31,967 nt of DNA from assembly GCA_020650975.1 (NCBI GenBank), contig JAIPMN010006575.1, positions 1 through 31,967 of the forward strand, read 5' to 3'. Positions within the stretch are counted from its first letter, which is position 1, and every line of letters starts with the position of its first letter. Under the pieces are notes generated by a model. It was given only the letters and a program-made list of their open reading frames with translations, ran no database searches and was not told the DNA's origin. Shown in pieces: positions 1-12,200 of the stretch. The stretch is from Apostichopus californicus (lineage: Eukaryota > Echinodermata > Holothuroidea > Aspidochirotida > Stichopodidae). Position numbers and translations under genes: made by a program.

Positions 1-124
1 TGACCATAGTCAAGTACGATATAGATGGCATTTATATTCCCAAGAACATTCTATGTGTACGTGACAAACTGTGTGACCCAGATTTAGTGTAATAATTGCC
101 ATGTTTGTCATTTTTTCTTTCTAG

Positions 125-222
125 TTGTTGATATTCTTTGGATCTCAACTTTCATGTGGGTTGTTGCATACATAGATGAGGAGGATACAGTACAACCTAA
201 CCTTGTCATTGTACATGCCCCT
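125..222 (+). CDS. NUP214: NUP214 exon w1: late propeller blade
   Basis: Acceptor TTTCTTTCTAG at 114-124, donor GTGAGT at 223. The first two bases complete a split codon, then the frame reads VDILWISTFMWVVAYIDEED and ends VIVHAP, closely matching the NUP214 propeller strand VVDVLWIST. It ends on a codon boundary (phase 0). The last 27 nt are homologous to the 38-bp minisatellite that follows, so this exon end is also the first unit of the array. Confidence 0.92.
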
Positions 223-3200
223 GTGAGTACAGCCTAGCCTTGATATTTGTATATGCCCCTGTAGGTACAGCCTAGCCTTGATATTTGTACATGCCCATGT
301 AAGTACAGCCTAGCCTTGATATTTGTATATCCCCTGTGAGTACAGCCTTGCCTTGATAATTGTACATGCCCCTGTAAGTACAGCCTAGCCTTGATATTTG
401 TACATGCCTTTGTAGGTACATCCTAGCCTTGATATTTGTACATGCCTTTGTAGGTACATCCTAGCCTTGATATTTGTATATGCCCCTGTATGTATGGTGT
501 CACCATACCATTGTACAGCCTATCTTGGATTACCGTATGTCCAAATTAATTGGTATTGTCCCGTTTTTGCAACGATATAATATGGTCTCGCTGGCAAACT
601 AAGTTGTCCCAATTTTCTAAAGGTCTTTGTGATCTCCAAAACTATCACTAATTTACAATATGAAAATTAAATTAGTACACCTGTTGTGCACATCACTATA
701 TGTTGTCACTTTGGAAGCATGGTATGGCCGTCTTCAACGCACAAACATTATTGGTGGATGCATATTAGACCCGGGCCCACAAGCTTGGCGAGAAAAGCTG
801 TGTAACATAGGCTACATAGTTGCAACAAGAGCTGACACTAACGTTAGTGTAGCTATTTCGCGAAGCTAAGTTAGAAACATTAGATATATATGCTGTAATT
901 ATACCACCATCTGATATTTAGCCCTCTTTAAAATCCCAAACTTTTCTCCAATGGGAAGGAAGAGACACATTAGACCCTCCGCCAGGATGCGCTGTCCCCC
1001 CACCCCCCCTTTTCAACCAAAAGAATCTGGTAAATCCTATGCCCTAACCAAATCATTGTTGACATGTTTATATATATAAATATCTATGTGATGCATATTA
1101 TAAATGTTGACCTTGTATTTTGATGCTATTGTTCCTTACATTTTGTTCTGTACATTTCTCCCGCAAATGTAGAAAGAACAGCCTGTGTCATTCATCAATT
1201 TTGAAGACATTTGCTACGGAAGTGGTGAGGATAGAAAATCCAGATACTACATGAAGTACCTAGATAAATGGTTTGTCCCTCGTCTTCTCTTTCAAGCCTT
1301 TTGTTCTTTACTTTTCTGTGTTTTTTTGTGATTTTTGAGGGAAAGGTTGGATTAGTTATTGTTGAAAATTTTGTGTTTCAGCTTTTGACACTTATTTTCT
1401 TCTCAGCCAAATTAACTGTTTTAATACTTTTCCATAAATTTGAATCTGAAATTGAACCAAATTAATTATAGTCTCTCTTCCTCTTAAGAATGAAATAAAG
1501 ATGTTATTACAGCATAAGTACATGTTTTTGAAATATATGCCAAAATTTGATCCATTCTGTAGGGGATTTGTCATCGCATCATCAGGAAACTCCATGGAAA
1601 CAGGAATACTGGGCCACAAACCAGATGTCAAAACTAGTTGGGATGTATGGACACTAGAGGACACAGCCAGGGTAGAGCTCCCTCTATGTGACAGTGACGA
1701 TACCTTCCCTATGGGATTCGCCGTAGATTTCTCTTCACAACTACCGTTCTTGGCTGGTGAGTTTTCACAAATTTTGGTCGTAGTTTTGCCCCTCACTATG
1801 CTAGAAAACATCTGAATAGTTTTTATGTGCCTCTGGGTCTGAAACAATTTGACAGAATAATAAGAATAATAAACTAAGGAAAAAAAGAAGAAACTTGTAG
1901 AGATTTTAGAAAGATTTAATTAAGCTTCCAATACTTAACCTTTAAGAACTATCATCCAAATTTCATCTTAGATACAGAAAAAAAATTGTGTCCCACAAAC
2001 TTCAATTTATTAAACATTTTATTTTCTCATTTGCAAACCAATGAAGTTTATGTCAAAATTTAATTTCTCTGTTTGGTGGGTTTTTAGAGAAACAGATTAT
2101 GTTGCCAGATACCTTGTCTTTTTTCCATCAGCAGGTGGTGTGTGGTCACACCATTGTTTACTAACCATTGTCCTTAATTTCATAAACATTGAACAAACAG
2201 AAACTCGACCCTGTTCCGATTCTGCTACTGCTGTCAAAGTTCATTTCTCTGTTAGTTAGGTTAGAGAAACAGATTATGTTGCCAGATACCTTGTCTTTTC
2301 CATTAGCGGTGGTGTGTGGTCACAACATTGTTTACTAACCATTTTCCTTAATTTCATAAACAGTGAACAAACAGAAACTCGATCCTGTTCCAATTCTGCT
2401 ACTGCTGTCATCCGAGGGACTTTTGTGCCCGTTCCATATTATAAACAAAGAATCGAAAGAGTCCCTACAGTACAGGACTGAACCATTACCAACAGAGGGA
2501 GTCAGCAAAGGCATTGGTAATTTTCCCATATTCCTATCATTTTTTTTTATTTAAGTTCTTTTGAGCTTAAGTAAAAATGAACAGTTCTTGACGGATGGGT
2601 ACAAAAACATCTTCAACAACACTGTGAGATACATACAACTGCATAATCTGTGGTGCACTTCATCATACATATTCAATATATGCAAATAAGGCACTTGTTT
2701 CTATAATAGAGCGACTGCCCTCTTTTCTTGATCAGATCATCCTATAGGGATAACTTATGTATTAATGAGACTTTAGGTATCAAGTACTAGATCCGAACAT
2801 GCATATTCACCTTTTCTCGTAACTCTGAGGGTCCTTCTGTAATGAAATGACTGAAGAAAGTACCTAATCTGCAGCTAAAGAAGATTCTGGTAGGAGCTGC
2901 TCTCTTACTTTTATCCTATGGTAGTAAACATTTCCTGTTTTCTTGTGCAACCTTTCTTAGCTATTATATTATATTATATTATGTTATGTTATATTATATA
3001 ATATTAATTTTTTTTTTTAACATAACTCTGTAAATGTATGTTATTGTTTATTTTTCTCCCAGTAGTCAGACAAACTGCAATGGATGGCCAACCTGCTGGG
3101 ATAGGACCACAAGGGTGAGTAGATAGTGTTCAAGAAATTATCATTGGTAGATAGGCTGTGAAAGTGCTTAATAGGACTATATGGGTGAGTAGATGGGGTG

Positions 3201-6200
3201 AAAAAAACAACAGGGGTAGATGGGATTTTGTAGCTGTTATCAGGGCCATAAGGGTGAGTAGATAAGGTGAAATAGAACCACAAGGGTAAATAGGGGTTGT
3301 AGGGGTTAATAGGGCCATAAGGGTTAGTAGATGGGGTGAAATAAAACTACATGGGTAGATGGGATTTTGTAGTGGTTAATAGGGCCATAAGGGCTAGTAT
3401 AGTAGATGGGGTGAAATAAATCTACAGGGGTGGATGGGATTTTGTAGTGGTTATCAGGGCCATAAGGGTGAGTAGATAAAGTGAACTAGAACCACATGGG
3501 TAAATAAGGGTAGGGGTTAATAGGGCCATCAGGGTGAGTAGATGGGGTGAAATAAAACCCCAGGGGTAGTTGGGATTTTGTAGTGGTTATCAGGGCCCTA
3601 AGGGTGAGTAGATAAGGTGAACTAGTACCACATGGGTAAATAGGGTTTGTAGGGGTTAATAGGGCCATAAGGGTGAGTAGATAAGTCAGAATAGAGCTAC
3701 AAGGATAAAAAGCGTTTTTTAAGGGGATTAATGGGGCCATAATGCTAAGTCGTGTTTAATAGGGCAAGTATGAGAAGAAGATAGGTTTTAATAGAACTAC
3801 AAGGAAAGAAGGGGTCCGGGTTAGGGCTCAATAAGACACAAGGGTGAGAAGGTATGTATGAGTAGGACCACAAAGGTAACTAGGGTTTAGTATAAAGACC
3901 AAACAGCTCGACAGAAAGGATGAAACAAAACTGTAAGAATGGATAGGGTTAGTCAATATGACTTCAATAGTGAGAAGGTAGGGTACAGTATGAAATGAAA
4001 GGAGAACAGAAGATAAAAGAAACTGAGGCTTAACATATAAAACCAGAGAAGTTGTACAAAGGTATCAGGTTTACTCCCCTTTCATTGTTAACAGGTCCAT
4101 CAATTTGACTACTACGGGAGCGATGCCACCTGCACCCAAGCCCCCGGCGGCGCAGCCATCCTCTGCGATGCCGTTCTCCTTCAAACCGCCCACTCAACCG
4201 GGAAGCACAACCCCAAGCGGTTTCTCGTTTGGCTCGACTGCATTTGGAAGAGATGGACCCGTCCTCAGCACGGCTGGCACCCAAGTGACTCAGCCGACAG
4301 ATGATTCGCGTGTTCCCTCCACTGGAGCTCAAACTAAACCTTTCTCCTTCTCTTTCCAACCCTCGGGCGCAACCAGCGGGACGCCGCCATTTTCATTTGC
4401 AAAAGCAGCTTCTTCGACCACGGATGCTCCGTCGACCAGCTCTTTTCCATCTTTCACCCCACCCGCCCCATCAACGGCCCAGACGGTTCCCTTTGGTGCA
4501 GCATCATCCTCTCAGGGTCTCTTTGGTTCCTCTTCTGGCGTAGGCCAAGGAACACAGTCGCAGGGTCTGTTTGGTTCTTCGACCAAGACCAACCAGGGTC
4601 AAAGTTCAGGGACACCCTTCTCATTTTCAAAGCCGGCATTTTCGTTCAACGCACAACCTGCAAGTGCCACCAGCCAAGCCTCTGCACCATCAACAATTGC
4701 ATCTTCATCTGGGGGGCAAACCTCTGCTCCTCCTGCATACCCCTTCGCCAGGCCATCGGGAAGCAGCGACAAACCGGTGGCTCCATCACAGCCCATCAGT
4801 GGTCAGGCAGCGCCAGGCCAACAGACAACTGGAACCTTGGTAGCTCCCACAAAGGCCCAAGTAACAGGTTTGAACAAAAGACTGTTCTTTGTTTTGTTTT
4901 TCTTGGGAAAAGATTTGTTGTTTCATGTGGAGTAGATGTCTATAAAGAGCATGTTACAAACGTGGATTGAAGACTGTTATGATCTCTTAATGTAGTGGAC
5001 ACTTACGGATTAGATTTGATGATCCCTTTATGCAGTGGCAGCTGACGGATCATATTTTACAGAGAATATTGAGCTAATTTTTATGATTTGCTGATCACTT
5101 TAATTTGTTACCCTATTGAGAGTCAATTTGTCACCAAACACATGGATTTTAAAGGTGTGCGACTGACTTCCCACCAAACTGAGTACAAGAACCTGTTTTC
5201 TGCAGAGGCCTGTTGGCTTTCTGGTTTGTTGGATGGTGCTGGAATGATTTTTCTCAAGATTTAGCAAAAATGTCAGTATTTCTAGAGTACCGAGAATAGG
5301 GTTTAGCTTGTTTCTATTCATTTCTTCCTGAAAGCGAAAACTGGAATATTATTGTGGCTTTGTAACTGCTCCAAACTGTAGCAAGGTTGGTTGTGATATG
5401 ATGTGTTTAATGGATAAGCAAAATATTATTACCACTGGTTGACTCATGCAATAGAGGTCCTTGTAATGAACTCCCTTATTAAAACAGGTAAGAAAGATTC
5501 TTGGGTCATTTGATTGTTATGCTGGATAGATAAAGACATTTTAATGTATTTATGTACATGTCCATGCCCAGAACCCTTAGCATAACCCATAACTTGGTGA
5601 AATTCATACTCTTTCAGTGCCTCCCACCGGTCATGCACCGGTCAGCAATCCCCCATCTGTGGCCCCTCCTAACCAAGTAGCCCCCATGATGAAGTCCTTA
5701 CCGTTCGTGGTCACAGAGGAACCTCAAGGTGCCTCGTCTCAGATCACGTTACCAAAAGTCCAGGACGTCCCAAAGGCCCCCGGTAACCTGAGCGTTACCA
5801 TTCCATTGGAGCAGAGGAAGAGTGCCATGCAAGCACAGAGAGCAGCGGCAGCAGCGGTACAGGCACAGAAACAGGTGTATGCACCCGTAGTGGAACCGGT
5901 CAGTCCTGTTAGCTCAGTGTCTACATCAGTAGGAGGAGAGCATTTAGAGTCAGCCCTCATGTCGAATATTCTAGATGAGGTAAGAGTCGGAAACATTCAG
6001 TCAAAAGCAGATGATTCTGCTAACTGAGGCTAGATTATTTCTTGCTTTTTTGTTTCGATGACGAGAGAAACCTATGCAGTCATGATGGGGTGTGTATGTG
6101 TGTGAGTGTGTATGTGTGTATGTGTTAGGCCCAGCTTGTAAACACGATATCTCAAGAAGGGTAACTTTGATGAATCTCATACTTGACATGTAGATGAGGT

Positions 6201-9200
6201 CATCAGAGGTCAAATGATGAAAACCTTGCAAACACTATACCTCAAGATAGGAAGCATGGATACTATTATACTCAGCATGTGTATGCATCATATTGAGAAG
6301 AAGAACCCTATTGTTTTTGGTGTGGGTCAAAGTTCATCTGAGGTCACCAGAAGTCAAATATTGAAAACTTAGTAAATATGGTATCTCAAGTTTGGAAGCA
6401 TGGATACTTTCATACTTGGTGTGTGTATGCGTTATATTGAATAGAAGAACTCAATTGATTAGGGTAGAGGTCAAACGCATCTGGGTCACCAGCGGTCAAA
6501 CTCTGAAAACCATTTAAACATGATATCTCATGGTATAATTCATGGATACCTCTCATACATGGTATATGGATTTGCCATATTGAGCCATAGTGTAATTGTA
6601 CATCAAAATATACCTATATTACAATAATATTTACAATAATATATTACAATAATATTTGCAAATAGAAAATACTGATCAAATGTTAATCAAGTGTGCTGAG
6701 TTAAGAGTTGCAAGTCCAAATGACAAGTCAACTTTACCGGACTTTAGTCAGATGAAAGATACCTCTGGAGTTAATGAAAAGAAAAAATTAAAGTTTTGCA
6801 ATGCTCAAGTGTTTCGTGGGCCGTTACACACATAGATTCAAATTGAAATTACTATTGTTTTCCTTTGTTAGATGGAACATTTTGGAAAAGAAATTGACGG
6901 TCTGAAGTCACGCACCAGAGACGGAAAATACTCCGTAGGGAATAAAGAGGAACTCAGACGGATGAGGAAAGACATGGCTGATCTGGACTCTTTTAAAGCA
7001 GATGTATTGGATTGTACAAAGGTATGCTACCTATAAGTCAGTGATAAAACTTGTATTGTCACTGAAATTTTTTTTTTTATGGTTTTTCTGATGGTCATTT
7101 TTTTTTATGATAATAGTTTGCAGATCTTTAAAGGGTTGACTTTGGGCACACAAATAATTTGTATACCTTTTGGACTAACAACACTATGATATGAGGTTCT
7201 ATATCTATACCCCTTTTAAATTTTTTCGAGAAGTAAGCCTTTAATTGTCCGAGGCCCATCGATAAAAGCGGCTGGAATACTTAGACTAGCACACCTGTCA
7301 TTAGGTCACTTCCTCAGATGCATAACACAAAATACATATCAGTAATATAATTTTTTTTGTAAATACTCTTTTCAAAATCTCTTCATATCGTCAGTCCCTC
7401 AACGAAGATGTCCACAGCATCAAGTCCAAATTACTCAATTCTTTTGCATTACTGGAAGAGAGCAGAATCAGAAAACAACGCAACAAGGACCCCAAGTTTA
7501 TAACCCTCCTGAAGGCTCGTGAACTGGACCCCCAGACGGCAAATAAAATGCAGGAGATCCGTGGCATGTACCATTATCTGGACGTGGGGAGCCGAGATGT
7601 GAATCGTAGCCTGGACATGGAATGGGAAGAAAACCAAAGACGTGGGAACAGGAATGGATCCAGGTAAAGTCAGTTTTTACGACACGCAACACAAACTTTC
7701 CTGTTTCTGGTATTAAGCAGCTTTATCTTTTCGGGTTGATTTTGATGATTTTATTGATGCTGTTCAATAATAGATTCCCAAAGCGATTTAGTTTATTATT
7801 TTCACTAGACAAAGCTTTCATTTTAATATAGACCTAAAAGTCTAACTAGTTTTGAACTTTTCAAATACGTTTTTTTTTTGGTGTCTTTCATACTGCAGGG
7901 GAAAGTGTCTTGTTGTCAAAACGTTGATTTTTTGCATCAGATTCAGTAGTAGAAATTTCAGACTCAATAACCTTACTCGGTGAAAAAAAAGAAGAAAGAA
8001 TCATGAGATTGTTTCAGTTGGATTAATTATAATCATGACTGGAGTAATACTCATTTGGTTTGGTAAAATACCCCCCACCCACCCCCCCCGAAGAAAAAAA
8101 TTCAAAATGCACCTTGAAGCATATTTCTTTCAACTGTTTTCACTGGATTTGTTCCTTTCTATGCTGACATTCAAACTCTTCTTTAACAAAGACAATTTTT
8201 TAACTTAACTTACTGTTTATAAATGTTTCAAGTGATAGTAACCTTTTTTTAGTCATTTTCATCCAAGATGAAGCACTCCTGGTGACTCTCCCTTTTTATT
8301 GTGCCACAAGATGGTATATTATTTCTTGGATAAATGTAACCAGATATTTTTCTTTTATTTTGTTTGGAATTTATTTTGTATAGGAAACTGGCTACCCCAA
8401 CCATGGACACTGTTTACCACACGCTACGTAACCATCACAACATAATGGCGTCACAGAGGATTGCTCTGGAGGATATAAGAGAGAAACTGGTTCGAGCTCA
8501 GAAGTATGACCCCATCGGAGCACTTTATAGAGGCCCTCTACCCTCACCGAGGTTCAGGTAGATATTTCTGTTCTGTTAATGAAGTATTGCTAATATCAGG
8601 CGAAAATAAAATCAGTCTATATTGTATGTATTTTGTATGTATTTTTAGATCCTCCTGCAAGCAGGAACTTGTGTAGAAGCCATCATTGGCTTATCAAAGC
8701 CGCAAGCTGACCGGAGTCAGTCTTTTAGATTCATATTTAACGTCCATGATTATGAATTGTCAATTGTCGACAACTCTGTAACTAGACGACATACATTAAT
8801 CTTGGAGTGACTCGAACCGGGGACCTTATGATTGGAAGGCACCGGCGTTAACCACTGAGCTAACACTCCGTATATTGCTCCAACTCTTAAAAAAATCTGT
8901 GCTGGATATTCAACAAACAGTTTCTTTGTTTCTTGTTTCTAGAAAATTCTTCTGTTTGCTTATATATTGTTCTGTTCATAATCAGTATTACTCGTAGTTA
9001 ACTAAACTTAATATACAGACATTTCCCAAACCAACTGTTGAGTTAATGAATTTCTTCCTAAGATCCACTCTAACCTCACCACCTCCCTCAAGTCAAATTT
9101 AATTTATTAGATCAAGAGGAGTAAGTCTGTAGATATCCAGTTATAAGATCAAGAGTTGTACAGTAAGTCTGTAGATATCCAGTTATAAGGAATTGCCCCT

Positions 9201-12200
9201 TCCTCTTTCTCCTGCCCTATCCCTCTCCCAGGGGGACCTCCTGTAGGCAGCTGCTTTTTCTTATTCATTTTCTGCGATACGTGTAAACTGTTATTCTGTT
9301 TAGGGCAACGCCCTATCACAGTCCCCATACGATCAACCTGCCAGGGATGGTTGTACCATGTTACTGCTGATGGTTGTGCTACGGACAATAATCTTCGCTT
9401 GATTTACTTTGCTTGTGACACTCATAGGGCCACATAGTCTCAACAAATTTAGCATTGTAGCAGGGAAAGAGAAATATATCTAACTGAGAAAGCAAATAAA
9501 TGTTTTATTGAGACTTCTCCTCTAATTTCATAGAATTGTTGAATTGAAGTTTATGTTTTCTAATATATTTACTCTTGTCTATATTTATTATCACAGATCT
9601 GACGAAGTTGAGCCTTTAGCCTTGAAGCTCTCGGAAACAAAACTCAATGCATCTAGGAGAGAAAGACGAACACCAGGTAAACATTAGAGGATAAATTAAA
9701 GTTTTGGAGTAGTCTTCTGCCCAAGAATCATACTTTTTTTCTTTTCTTTTGAAGCACAAGGATCGGAATGTTTTACCAGAAGTATTATCGAAAAGAAAAA
9801 AAAAAATCATTACTAAAATCATATTTTTTCTACTTTTATCAGCATCTGCAAAGAAGCAATCACTCCTGCGTGACATTCTCTCTAGGCGAACACAGACTCC
9901 AATGAGATCATCTCCTAAAGGTAGGTGCAAATGACAGTATCATCGGTTGCCATGGGAAAAGCTAAGCAAATTATCACAATATAACAGAATTTACTGGTTA
10001 ACTTAACACCAGGCTAGCACAGCATAATTTATATACCCTCACAGGGCCTGTAAATGTCAGAACAATGTAACAACATCACTGTTCCAAAGTGACCTGTAGA
10101 CGGTTAGTCTGTAGAACGGTTAATATAACAAGGACATATCATTACATTGTCAGCTTAGCTTTAGATGATGCTTGCTGCGTCTCAGAAAACACCATATAGA
10201 TATATATAGATAGATGTATATAGATATATATAGATAGATGTATATAGATATAAATAGATATATATGTAATTGCTAAATATTTACTAAGGTGACTTTGGGG
10301 TGCAGGGAGGGGGTAAGACCTATTGCTTTGTTAGGGATGCATTAACCCCAAAATTTCAGACTAAAAAGTTTATAATATTTTGTTCAGTAATCTGAGTTTA
10401 TATGTCATACATCTATACAGATTTAAAAAGATTTAAAATCGTAAAATGACGAGAGATTGAAATGGCAAACTTTGCTACTTTTTTCGATATCTATCACTCC
10501 ATATCCAAATGAACAGTCACGTTTGTAACCACTTTTACAGTTTTATCCAGAGAAGAACAAGTCAGCTCCCCTACCCTGAGTTACTCCTCTGAGGGAAGTT
10601 ACACCCCATCTGCACCGTTCTCAAAGAAGTTGGACTTTACGGACGATACCGGTCCGGACCCTACCAGAGGTAACCAAGAGACAAAATTCCAACAGGCCAT
10701 CACACCACAGAGGGAGAGTACCCCTGTGAAAGATTTGCCCAATGGAATGCCTTTGAAGCAAACCACGATGCCTCCAAAACAAGGCATGATGCCCCTTGGT
10801 GAGAAAAAGAAACATGTTTTCCAAACTTGTAAAACTCAGCAAAGTCTCAAGAAACTTGAAGAGGGATACATTTTGTGGCATGTATAGATCTGTAAATCCA
10901 TTGATTGCTGCAGCTTAATGGGCTTACATGATGATCCCAATGGATAGAACCTCTAAACAGGCCCACAAATATGTTTTGGGTTACTGTCGTTGGGCAGCAG
11001 TGGTATAGCAATGGACAAGGGGCCTAAGCCCCTTCCCCGAAAAAGGTTGTCAGGAAAATGTTCTTTTTTTTCTATAAAAAATAGATCCCGTCTTTCCCCC
11101 TAGAAAAGTATTGGACACTTCTAAAAACAGATGTCTAGCTACAGTATGCACCTGTTTGACAGGTACATTATAATTTGGTGTTTTCTTGTATATAAATATG
11201 AATTTGGAATAAATGAAATGAAATTGCTAATATGTTATATAGCCATGTTTCAAAAACTTGCAGCAACTTTTAATATATTTAAATTCTTTGTCATTTTTGG
11301 AGTGTTTATAGTGACATGATATTAATTGCTTCATGAGAACCTCTGCATTCAAAATGTTGTCATGGTGACTCAGTAGACTGGATATTTCTATGATATTTCT
11401 TCTCATATCATTTTGAAGCATATCCAACAACAGTTATGTCTCACCCGGTCAGTGTGGGCGGTTCAACCACCATTGGGAGGGTTCCTCCCGTTGCTGGTGT
11501 AGCAAGTGGCAACGGTATGCCACCACCCAGGGCGGTATCATCTCCGACAGCTGTCTCGCAAACGGCGGTAACAACCACGACTGCGCCATCTTCCTTTGCC
11601 CATACAGGCACAGGTACCGTCCTATGGGGCGCGGACGCATCCAAAGCCACTCCTGCACAGCTGGCAGGGGCAGCTGCGTTAAATAGATTACCCACTAAAG
11701 GACAAGGGGCTTCCGGAGAACCGACCACGTCGAAACTTCCACCAAACGTTAACATCAAGAACCTTGATTCATTAAAATCTACCATGCCACCCCCGGTGAC
11801 TTTTGCTGCTGTAGCAAGGTGAGGCTAAGACTTTCAAAAGAATCACTTCAGTTTATTTCACTGTATATTTTTTGACCAAGCAGTGGTTGCATGCCAAGTG
11901 TGGGAAGTTCCACATTACACAAAGAGTCTACCCCTCTGGTGAAAGTGATATAGTAAAAGAGAGACGTTCTCATTGGTCAGAGTGCACTGTAACAGTGCAA
12001 CTCCGTTGCATTTTACTTAAATTTTGTTGGATTCGTTTGAACAGTTTATGGAGTGCGGCCTTTTAACTTTTCTTTTTGTTATTATTTGATCACTGTAACT
12101 TGACACCTGTAAAGCGAATTGAACTACCAGTCCAGGTTGAATTCTGGGCTTAAGACTAATTTATGATTATTGACGTTCAACTTGCATTCAGCATTATTTG

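Noticed and set aside
660-869. Possible 69-aa gene in the first intron
   Set aside because: Short, no recognisable domain, flanked by clear splice sites of NUP214; expected by chance.
6191-6200. TAGATGAGGT shared by exon end 5972-5981 and the intron repeat, suggesting a third donor-seeded array
   Set aside because: Similarity does not extend beyond about ten bases on either side, so chance is the simpler reading.
8804-8869. Functional tRNA gene on the minus strand
   Set aside because: A and B boxes and a 6-bp acceptor stem exist, but the length is ~66 nt and the D and anticodon stems do not pair; SINE head preferred.
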